DNA from: an uncultured Eubacteriales bacterium
GTDB taxonomy: Bacteria; Bacillota; Clostridia; Lachnospirales; Lachnospiraceae
Direction: 5' to 3'
NCBI GenBank assembly: GCA_900316115.1
Contig: ONBN01000017.1
Location: 1 to 39,028 of the forward strand
DNA: 39,028 bases
Shown here in pieces: positions 6,663-14,500 of the stretch. Numbering within the stretch: the stretch's first letter is position 1; the number at the start of each line of letters is the position of its first letter. Below the pieces are notes generated by a model that ran no database searches, was not told the origin of the DNA, and saw only the letters and a list, made by a program, of their open reading frames with translations. The position numbers and the translations under genes were made by a program.

Positions 6663-7610
6663 CTATTCTTCCGGAAAAAGACGTTTATACTGCATATTCA
6701 CTTCCTGCAGCTGAAATTCAAAATTCTGCTTGTGCTGCTGCACCAGGGTGGACAGAATAATCCCTGAAAACAGACAGATGATCGCTGTCAGGATCACAAA
6801 ACAGATCACGATCAGGCTTGGGATCTTGGTCACAACTCCCACTCTTAGATACTTGGTGAAGATGGGAATAAAAAATCCTGCGCCAAGAACAAACAAGATG
6901 GCTGCAATAATGGAAAAGAACTGCATAGGCCTGTAATCCTTATACATACGGATAATGGTCCGGATCACCTTAAACCCGTCTGTGTATGTATTCAGCTTGG
7001 ATTCGCTGCCCTCCTGCCGGTCACGGTAATCTACGATCACATTATCTACCTGCATGTTCTTGTCAATGGCATGGATCGTCATCTCTGTCTCAATCTCAAA
7101 ATTCTTTGAAAGGACCGGATATGTCTTAACGAACTGATAACTCATTGCCCGGTATCCGGTCATAATATCCTTGATCCCGCTGTGAAACAGCCGGTTAATG
7201 CTTCCACGCACAATCGTATTGCCGAAATTGTGGAACGGACGCTTGTTCTCAGTAAAATATGTGGAAGAAAGTCTGTCTCCAACCACCATGTCTGTGCCCT
7301 CATTCAGTACCTTATCGCACATCTCCCTGGCATACTCTGCCGGATAAGTATCATCTCCGTCCACCATCAGATAGCACTGGGCATCAATGTCCCTGAACAT
7401 GCTGCGGATCACATTTCCCTTACCCTGCTGATGCTCATAACGAACCACTGCCCCGGCTTTACGGGCAATCTCATCTGTACCGTCTGTAGAATTGTTGTCA
7501 TATACGTAAATCGTAGCTTCCGGAAGTGCTGCTTTCATATCCTGCACAACCTTTGCCACAGATTTACTTTCATTATAGCAGGGAATCAGAACTGCTATTT
7601 TATCTGCCAT
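6663..7610 (-). CDS. GT2 glycosyltransferase with C-terminal membrane anchor (DPM1/GtrB-like)
   Basis: It is predicted to move a sugar from a nucleotide donor onto undecaprenyl phosphate or a related lipid at the inner membrane face. The 315-residue protein from ATG 7610 (GGAGGG ribosome site) is preferred over the longer in-frame start at 7676, because IAVLIPCYNES must lie near the N-terminus. The GT-A fold shows VYDNNSTDGT and the DXD-type DGDDTYP near residue 88, then MTGYRAMS and a basic SESKLNTYTDG loop. Two hydrophobic helices lie at about 230-255 and 270-295. It is divergent from the polysaccharide operon starting at 7853 and probably contributes to the same surface structure. Its substrate cannot be read from the sequence. 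Confidence 0.88.
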   Translation of the reverse strand: MADKIAVLIPCYNESKSVAKVVQDMKAALPEATIYVYDNNSTDGTDEIARKAGAVVRYEHQQGKGNVIRSMFRDIDAQCYLMVDGDDTYPAEYAREMCDKVLNEGTDMVVGDRLSSTYFTENKRPFHNFGNTIVRGSINRLFHSGIKDIMTGYRAMSYQFVKTYPVLSKNFEIETEMTIHAIDKNMQVDNVIVDYRDRQEGSESKLNTYTDGFKVIRTIIRMYKDYRPMQFFSIIAAILFVLGAGFFIPIFTKYLRVGVVTKIPSLIVICFVILTAIICLFSGIILSTLVQQHKQNFEFQLQEVNMQYKRLFPEE

Positions 7611-7644
7611 GAAAAACCCTCCATTGTAAAATATATCTGCTGAC

Positions 7645-7672
7645 AGTATACCATACCCCAGGCAAATAGCAA
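7645..7672 (-). promoter_or_regulatory. Probable promoter of the GT2 gene
   Basis: On the minus strand TTGCTA (7667-7672), a 16-bp spacer and TATACT (7645-7650) preceded by an extended -10 TGG. It lies 35 nt before the GT2 start codon. Confidence 0.5.
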
Positions 7673-7696
7673 ACAAAAATTCCCCTCTGCCAGGAA

Positions 7697-7725
7697 TTGT
7701 TATTTACTTTTTTCTTTCTTATGAT
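7697..7725 (+). promoter_or_regulatory. Probable promoter of the polysaccharide operon
   Basis: TTGTTA (7697-7702), a 17-bp spacer and TATGAT (7720-7725) on the plus strand. The leader to the first gene would be about 120 nt and contains two stem-loops. Confidence 0.55.
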
Positions 7726-7754
7726 ATAGTTATGTTATAGTTAAAGAGAACAGG

Positions 7755-7788
7755 AAAGAGGCTGATACATACAAAGCCTCTTTGTTTT
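7755..7788 (+). terminator. Terminator-like hairpin inside the polysaccharide operon leader
   Basis: AAAGAGGC (7755-7762) pairs with GCCTCTTT (7776-7783), followed by GTTTTT. No plus-strand gene precedes it, so as a terminator it can act only on the leader of the operon starting at 7853, as an attenuator. Confidence 0.6.
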
Positions 7789-7793
7789 TACTG

Positions 7794-7822
7794 TGAAAGT
7801 CCCGGCCTGCAGCCGACTTTCA
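7794..7822 (+). promoter_or_regulatory. Second leader stem-loop before the polysaccharide operon
   Basis: TGAAAGT pairs with ACTTTCA, enclosing CGGC/GCCG with a CTGCA loop and a 2-nt bulge. It lies 11 nt after the terminator-like hairpin and 30 nt before the first start codon. It could belong to an antitermination leader. Confidence 0.4.
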
Positions 7823-7852
7823 TACATGACAATACATTTATGGAGGAAAAAA

Positions 7853-8944
7853 ATGGAAAAAAAGCGTGTAGGCGTGATCACATTCCACGATTATGACAAT
7901 TACGGGGCGATTCTCCAGAGTTATGCCCTCCAGCGGAAGCTTAAAGAAATGGGCACTTATCCGGAGATCATCGATTACCGCTGCGATTATATCAGCAATC
8001 CCTTCCGTCTTGTGAATCTTAAGAAAAAAGGACTTTTCAATTATATTTACGGTGCTATCGGACACATCTGTTATATCCCAAGGCGGAGACAGTGCAACCT
8101 TTTCCGGAAGCACATGCGCTACAGTGAGCCTGTTTCTAAAGGAAATATGGGGGCTGTTGCAGGCAAATACGATATTTACATTGCAGGCAGCGACCAGATC
8201 TGGGATTATAAACTGACCAATTTTGATACCACCTATTTTCTTGATTTTGTAAAAAAAGGCAAGAAGAAATGCAGCTATGCAGCCAGCATCGGCGAACATG
8301 AACCGCCCAAGCAGTACCGGGAGAAATACAGTTCCCTGCTGAAGGATTTTGACCAGATCCTGGTTCGTGAAGACTATGGCGCAGACATTGTGGAAAGCCT
8401 TACCGGCAATCGTCCGGGTATTACCTGTGATCCCACCCTACTGCTTACAGCCGAAGAATGGGCACCTTTAGTAAAAGAACCAAGACGCAAAAGCAAATAC
8501 ATCCTGGTTTATCAGCTAGGAATCAACAAAGAACTGGTGGACTTTGTACGCCGCCTGAAAAAGAAAACCGGCCTGAGAGTAGTTTATATTCCATTCCCAC
8601 TTGTAGGCCTGATGAACTGCAGCTGCAAGATTGCCATTGGCCCGGCCCAGTGGATGGGACTTTTCAAAAATGCAGAATACGTAATTTCCGACTCCTTCCA
8701 CGGTGTTGTTTATTCCCTGCTTTTCAACCGTAACTTTTTCGCCATGGTGAACGGTCATCATATGAACCGCAGGGTACAGCAGCTGCTTAAGATGGTAGGC
8801 CTTTCCCACCGTACCATTGATAATGTAAGTGATGAAGAGCTTACCCAGCCTATTGATTTTACCTTTGCCAATGAAGAGATTGCCCGGTTCCGCAAAGAGT
8901 CTCTGGCACAGCTTCGCAGCCTGGTAAAGGGACAGGAGGATTGA
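7853..8944 (+). CDS. Polysaccharide pyruvyl transferase family protein
   Basis: Family members add pyruvate ketals to sugars of exopolysaccharide or wall glycans, using phosphoenolpyruvate. The 363-residue protein starts at ATG 7853 behind GGAGG. The longer in-frame GTG at 7793 lies in the leader hairpin and has no ribosome site. It begins RVGVITFHDYDNYGAILQ, the conserved N-terminal motif of the PF04230 family, followed by IAGSDQIW near residue 110, CDPTLLLT near 190 and SDSFHGVVYSL near 280 (the SDSFHG motif). The next gene starts 9 nt after its stop. The partner gene is an FrhB-like Fe-S protein, a pairing I know from polysaccharide loci of gut anaerobes. Acceptor sugar unknown. Confidence 0.85.
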   Translation: MEKKRVGVITFHDYDNYGAILQSYALQRKLKEMGTYPEIIDYRCDYISNPFRLVNLKKKGLFNYIYGAIGHICYIPRRRQCNLFRKHMRYSEPVSKGNMGAVAGKYDIYIAGSDQIWDYKLTNFDTTYFLDFVKKGKKKCSYAASIGEHEPPKQYREKYSSLLKDFDQILVREDYGADIVESLTGNRPGITCDPTLLLTAEEWAPLVKEPRRKSKYILVYQLGINKELVDFVRRLKKKTGLRVVYIPFPLVGLMNCSCKIAIGPAQWMGLFKNAEYVISDSFHGVVYSLLFNRNFFAMVNGHHMNRRVQQLLKMVGLSHRTIDNVSDEELTQPIDFTFANEEIARFRKESLAQLRSLVKGQED

Positions 8945-8952
8945 TCTGTAAT

Positions 8953-10167
8953 ATGTTTACCGAAAATCAAAAGAAAAGCGATTGCTGCGGATGTATGGCC
9001 TGTGCCAACATCTGCGGCAAATCTGCCATTACAATGAAACACGATAAATGCGGCTTTTATTATCCGATCGTAGACGAAGATAAATGCGTGGATTGCGGTC
9101 TTTGCCAGAAGGTCTGTCCTATGGAGGACACATTTACAGGTGTAGATGCTTCCCCGGATATTTATGCCCTTCGTAGCCGGGATACCCAGGTTCTGAAGGA
9201 AAGCTCATCCGGCGGTATGTTCACACTGCTGGCCAAATGGATCTTTTCCCAGGACGGAGTGGTATACGGAGTTGCCTTTGACAAAGATTACAAGGTTCTC
9301 CACATGCGGGCACAGTCCATGGAAGAGGCTGCCGCTTTCCGTACCTCCAAATATGTGGAAAGTGACCTTTCCGTGGTTTATGCTTCCCTGTCACAGGATC
9401 TGAAATCCGGCAGGACTGTTCTCCTTACCGGCACTCCCTGCCAGATCGCAGGCGTTCAGAAGTTCCTTCGTACCAGACGCATTCCCACAGATAATTTATA
9501 TACCTGTGACAATATCTGCCACGGTGTTCCAAGCCGGATGCTGTGGAAAGATTACCTTAAGATCCTGAAGGAAAAATATATTGCCAGGGATGACCGGATC
9601 ACAGGGATCAACATGCGAAGCAAACGGGTTTCCTGGAAAAAGCAGATCATGGATGTAACCCTGGAAAAAGGCAATCTGGAAAAAGTAATGGAAGAGTTTT
9701 CCTTTAACCGGTTCTTCCTCAGTCTTTACGGGAACCGCCCTTCCTGCTTCCACTGCCATTACACCAGCTATAAACGGCCTGGTGACTTCACTCTTGGTGA
9801 TTTCTGGAATGTGGAAAACGCAGGCGTTACCTTTGATGTGGAAGGCGGCGTGAATTTGGTTCTTGTAAATACAGAGAAAGGCCAAAAGCTGTTTGACCAG
9901 TTAAAAGAAAACGCAGATTACCAGCCTGTTTCCAAAAAGTCCAGCTGGCAGCCTCACCTGGAATACTCTGCAAAACCGCCTGCAAAGCAGTCCGATTTCT
10001 GGCATGAATATACAGAAACCACTGACAAAGAAACGGTTATGCGTAAATATATGCAGGGCTCCTTCCTCACAAAAGTGATCCGTAAAGTTACCCCGTTTTT
10101 ACGTAAAACCGGGCTTTATGGTTTTGCAGGAAAAATGTACAAGACCCTGCTTGTGAAAAAGAAATAA
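8953..10167 (+). CDS. FrhB-like (F420 hydrogenase/dehydrogenase beta-type) ferredoxin-domain protein
   Basis: This 404-residue protein has two complete N-terminal [4Fe-4S] motifs: C11-x2-C14-x2-C17-x3-C21 and C45-x2-C48-x2-C51-x3-C55. The long FrhB-type domain of the coenzyme F420 hydrogenase/dehydrogenase beta family follows (SSSGGMFTLLAKWIF, TGTPCQIAGVQKFL, PGDFTLGDFW). This host group is not known to use F420, and such proteins in glycan loci are thought to be flavin/Fe-S redox enzymes of unknown substrate. ATG 8953 is preferred. A TTG at 8941 overlaps the upstream stop and is only 1 nt from AGGAGG. It may oxidise or reduce a glycan precursor, an inference from position only. Confidence 0.85.
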   Translation: MFTENQKKSDCCGCMACANICGKSAITMKHDKCGFYYPIVDEDKCVDCGLCQKVCPMEDTFTGVDASPDIYALRSRDTQVLKESSSGGMFTLLAKWIFSQDGVVYGVAFDKDYKVLHMRAQSMEEAAAFRTSKYVESDLSVVYASLSQDLKSGRTVLLTGTPCQIAGVQKFLRTRRIPTDNLYTCDNICHGVPSRMLWKDYLKILKEKYIARDDRITGINMRSKRVSWKKQIMDVTLEKGNLEKVMEEFSFNRFFLSLYGNRPSCFHCHYTSYKRPGDFTLGDFWNVENAGVTFDVEGGVNLVLVNTEKGQKLFDQLKENADYQPVSKKSSWQPHLEYSAKPPAKQSDFWHEYTETTDKETVMRKYMQGSFLTKVIRKVTPFLRKTGLYGFAGKMYKTLLVKKK

Positions 10168-10231
10168 TGGGAAAGGAATGTGACTTACCATCGAATACGT
10201 AAACAAAGAAAAAAATGTTAAAAAAGCCTTT

Positions 10232-11443
10232 TTGTGGAATATGATCGGAAGTACCTGCTATTCAGCATCTTCCTTTCTTTATCTGCTGATCGTTACAAGA
10301 CTGTGCGGAGTAGAGCTTGCCGGATTTTTCTCCCTTAGTTATGCCACTGCACAGCTGCTTCTCCAGGTTGGACGTTACGGGATGCGAACCTTCCAGGCTA
10401 CAGACCTGGATCATAAATATCTTTTTACCGAATACAAAGTATCCCGTGTATTTTCCTGTGCTGCCATGATGCTTTTTGGTATCATTTACAGTGCTTACAG
10501 CTTTTCAGGAGAATATATTGCCATCAGTATTTTTGTCATTATGATGAAGATGATCGATGCAGTAGAAGATGTATTTCACGGCAACCTTCAGCAGAATTAC
10601 CATGTAGAGCTTATGGGTAAAATGCTGGCAGTACGTAATGTATATTCTGCAGTTTTCTTTACCCTTCTGCTGTATTTCACCAGGAATCTTTACCTTACCT
10701 GTGGGGCAACCGCCATTACATCCCTGCTGTTATGCCTTGTGGTTAATTCCTGGGCTACCCGGCATATTGCCACTCAGCAGGAGAAGCAGGGCTTTCAGTT
10801 CTCTCATGTACTGGAGCTTTTGAAAATGTGTACCCCGCTGTTTGCAGGTACTTTTCTCTCCCTGCTGCTTTACAATGTGCCAAAGTACGCTATGTCCAAT
10901 GTGATGACGGATGAATATCAGACCTATTACAGCATTTTATTTATGCCTTCCTTCGTGATCACACTGATGTGCGAATTTGTATTCAAGCCAATGATCACCA
11001 CCATTGCAGGACTGTGGTGGGAAAATAATTTAAAGAAATTTATTCTGTATGTAGCACGTATCATCGGGATCATCTTCCTTTGCTGCGGCGGTATCGTAAT
11101 TGCCGGACATCTGCTGGGAAGGACTCTGCTGGAGCTGATCTACGGAGTGGATCTGTCTCCTTATAAGCTTCATTTTATCGTGCTTCTTATAGGCGGAGGC
11201 ATCGGTGCGGAGGTATACATGATCTACAATATCCTGATCGCCATCCGAAAAGGCGCATGTATCCTTCCTGTCTATGCGTTGACTGCTTTGATCACCATTC
11301 TTCCGGCCAGGGCAATGGTACAGAAACTGGGGATCATGGGTGCATCCCTGAATTATCTGCTGTCCTGCTCCGTTTTATTTATTCTGTTCTTTGCTATTTT
11401 GATCTGGGTGATCCTGCGGAAAAAGAAAGCATTATCTCATTGA
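10232..11443 (+). CDS. Polysaccharide flippase (MOP/RfbX-type), start codon damaged
   Basis: This very hydrophobic protein of about 403-417 residues has some 12 membrane segments and is of the Wzx/RfbX oligosaccharide flippase type. It would turn lipid-linked repeat units across the membrane. The family N-terminus (KKAFLWNMIGSTCYSASSF) begins before the only standard start, TTG 10232, which lacks a ribosome site. Upstream the same frame is open to a TGA at 10181, immediately preceded by an in-frame ATG (10178) behind GGGAAAGGA, so the gene reads ATG-TGA-CTT. A nonsense change at codon 2, or initiation at ATC 10190, would explain this. Last gene of the operon, convergent with the giant surface gene. 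Confidence 0.8.
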   Translation: MWNMIGSTCYSASSFLYLLIVTRLCGVELAGFFSLSYATAQLLLQVGRYGMRTFQATDLDHKYLFTEYKVSRVFSCAAMMLFGIIYSAYSFSGEYIAISIFVIMMKMIDAVEDVFHGNLQQNYHVELMGKMLAVRNVYSAVFFTLLLYFTRNLYLTCGATAITSLLLCLVVNSWATRHIATQQEKQGFQFSHVLELLKMCTPLFAGTFLSLLLYNVPKYAMSNVMTDEYQTYYSILFMPSFVITLMCEFVFKPMITTIAGLWWENNLKKFILYVARIIGIIFLCCGGIVIAGHLLGRTLLELIYGVDLSPYKLHFIVLLIGGGIGAEVYMIYNILIAIRKGACILPVYALTALITILPARAMVQKLGIMGASLNYLLSCSVLFILFFAILIWVILRKKKALSH

Positions 11444-11464
11444 TCCATATATCCTTTAAGAATT

Positions 11465-11492
11465 ACAGGGGGCTGCAAATGCAGTCCCCTGT
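11465..11492 (+). terminator. Strong stem-loop after the flippase
   Basis: ACAGGGGGCTGCA and TGCAGTCCCCTGT form 13 bp (one G-U) around a 2-nt AA spacer, so the apex must open slightly. It lies 21 nt past the stop codon. The T run is weak (TTGTTG). Confidence 0.65.
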
Positions 11493-11503
11493 TTGTTGCC
11501 ATA

Positions 11504-11545
11504 CCAGGAATCCGCCTGCAGTCCTGCTGCAGACAAGATTCCCTG
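11504..11545 (-). terminator. Nested stem-loop downstream of the giant surface gene
   Basis: On the minus strand CAGGGAATC pairs with GATTCCTG (one bulge) and encloses two CTGCAG copies that can also pair. It lies just past the stop of the convergent surface gene. It has no T run, so it may work as an mRNA end structure. Confidence 0.4.
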
Positions 11546-11553
11546 CCTCTTCA

Positions 11554-14500
11554 TTATTTCTTCTTTACTGTAACTTTGCACTTAGCGCTTATCTTATTGC
11601 CAACCTTTACAGTGATCACAGCTGTTCCTGCTTTCTTTGCAGTGATCTTTCCTGTCTTGCTTACAGTTGCCACCTTCTTATTGGAAGAACTGTAAGTAAC
11701 CTTTGTGAGACAGGTGACAGGTGTTACAACCGGTTTCAGCTGATAAACTTTCTTTTTCTGCGGTTTCAGCTTCAGTGTCACTTCTTCAGGTACACCGGAA
11801 AGTGACCATGCAGTTACACTGCCCTTCTGTACATTGACCTGAATGGTCTTCTTCTGTTTCTTCGCTGTTACAATAGTGATAACTACCTTTCCTGTTGACT
11901 TCTTGGAAGCCTTCAGCTGGATAGTGTTCTTTTTCAGCTTCTTAACTGTTACGATCTTCTTATTGGAAGAAGTCACAGTCTTGATACTGTCTTTTGATGC
12001 CAGCGGGATCACAAGGGATGTTGTCTGGTTCCTCTTGATCGGAAGAATATAAGGCTCTGTCTGTGCTTTCTCTGCTGCACCACAAATACCACAGGTTCTT
12101 GTCTTCTCACCAGCATCCACATAGGTTGCTTCTTTAGTCACTGTCCACTCGCCCCAGGTATGCACTCCTGTTGCCGGGATCACTTCTGTCTTAGTGCCAC
12201 CGCATACTGTACATTTTGCTTCTTTTACTCCTGCCTCTGTACAGGTTGCTGCCTTTGTTACTACCCAGTCGCCCCAGGTATGTGCTCCTGTTGCCGGGAT
12301 CGCTTCTGTCTTTGCAGCACTGCATACTGCACATTTTGCTTCTTTTACTCCTGCCTCTGTGCAGGTTGCTGCTTTTGTTACTGTCCATTCACCCCAGGTA
12401 TGTGCTCCTGTTGCCGGAAGTACCTGAATTCTTGTATCTCCGCAGATCTCACAGCGCTGTACGCTGGAGCCGTCAACACCACAGGTCGGATCCGTAACAG
12501 TCTCATCCTTCCACTGATGGTCACAAACTTCCTCTGACTGTCTTACAAAAACAGCTGCCTCATCCTCACCGATCAGTTCATCACCGATCTTCACTTCTGC
12601 ATGAACCCAGAGAGAACTTGGCATACCCATTTCTTTATAGGTATTCCACAGTTTTGCACCATAAAGCATGAGCATGGTTCCATCTGCACTTACTGCATAA
12701 TTTTCTTCGGAAATATTGATTTTTTCTTTGCCCTGATATCCATACAGACTCCAGGAAATTTCCGGTGTCTTGTCTGTAGGTGCCAACTCCGGCATCTGGA
12801 TGTTCAGCCCACAGATCTCATTATTATAGATCCATGTATAGCCAAACTCCTGATCTCTCAGTTCAGAGATCATTACGTCCTGATTCTTGCTTAAGATACG
12901 GTCGAAATAAATCTCTTTTTCTGCTACCTCTTCCCAGAACTCATTACCATAACGATCACCATGAAGTTCCTGTGCTACCAGTACGATCTGTGTTTCTGTG
13001 CCTGCCATACGTACCAGAGCCTTGATGTCCTGCTCTGCATTCTCAGGTGTTGGTGTCCATTTCTCATCATTATATGCAACAAACCAGTGCACATTTTCAC
13101 TATCCAGTGTACCTGTAACCTTTTCTCCGGTTTCAGGATCAAGGCCTGCATATTCAACAGTAGGATTATACTGGTTCAGATCTACAACAGAACCAACTTT
13201 AGCACCTATATCACTGTTGTCGTCCCAGCCTTCCAGCTGTACATTGTAATACAGATCTCTTACAGAAATATTGATGTTGGTATAAGCATCCCAGTCCGGA
13301 TACTCTGTTTGATCTTTCTCATCATAATGTGTTTTCTTAGATACAGCCCGGAAGCCAATACCAAATTCGCCTTCATCGTTACTCTTCGTAGCCTGCACAA
13401 GTGCTTTATTCTCTGCCATTTCTATAGAGGCAAGATTTGTGGGATACTCTCCATCCATCTCAATATAATACTGATCAGCCGGGATCTCTTTGGACTTAAG
13501 ATTGCCCTCTTCATCCTGTACTTCTTCATATGCCTTGAAGCTGATGGTCTGGCTTTCTCCATGAAGCATCTGCCAGTCGTTTTCAAACTCAGCTTCCACT
13601 GAATAGATCGTATCAGTTACCCAGATATCAAAGGTATGCGTCTGCTCCTGATCATGAATATCATCATAGGTAAATGTTACACGGGTGCCACCGTAGGTGT
13701 CGCCTGTAAAGATATAACAGTCATCCTTTTCTTCATAGGATAAAGGCAGCTCGGAATCATCTTCCTCCAGGCTCTCCATCTGTACTCCTTTAATCCTGCA
13801 TGGGATGTATTCGCCTCCTGGATACTCACTGTTCTCCACGTAGCAGTTGAATTCCTTGCCAATCCAGATGCGCTGTCCCTTAAACATAGCCATGCCATAG
13901 GTAAAATGCTGATAATCTTCTACGGCTTCTTTTGAGTATATGCCAGCTCTCTGCTCAAACACCTCTGTACCATCTGTTCCCGGTGCTCCTGCAATCACAT
14001 GGGCACGAATCTCGATCCACTGTCCATCCTGCAGACTCTTCTGAACATCAGCCAGCTTCTCGCCGTTAAAATGGAGTTTTGAAATGTCTTCTGCATCAGC
14101 TTCCCAGAAAGGTGTGTCAATGGTTCCCAGATCATCGTTCTCTTCTGTACGGATACCTACTTCCCAACCGATCCTGCAAAGTTCTTCCCCTTTGTCTTTC
14201 AGGTTCTCTGTATTAAGCTGAAGAACGTAATCTGTTTCGTTATTAAACACATAGGTGCCGCCATCCTCACGAAGGTTCTTAAACCATACGGAATAATCAA
14301 GCCAGTCAAATGAGAAATTTCTGCGGCCGATCTCCTCCAGCTGACCGTCATTCATGATATTAGCAATAACCGTCACATTTGTGCCATCAGTTCCAATCCT
14401 GGTAAACCATGGGAATATTTCGCCTACCGGTGATTTTGCAGACCAAAGATTCCGATCAACCTCCCAGGTGTATTCAACATCGTCTCTTGTTGTTATCTCA

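Noticed and set aside
12160-13602. Plus-strand open frames of 80-213 codons opposite the giant surface gene
   Set aside because: They are antisense shadows with Cys/His/Phe-rich low-quality composition and no ribosome sites.
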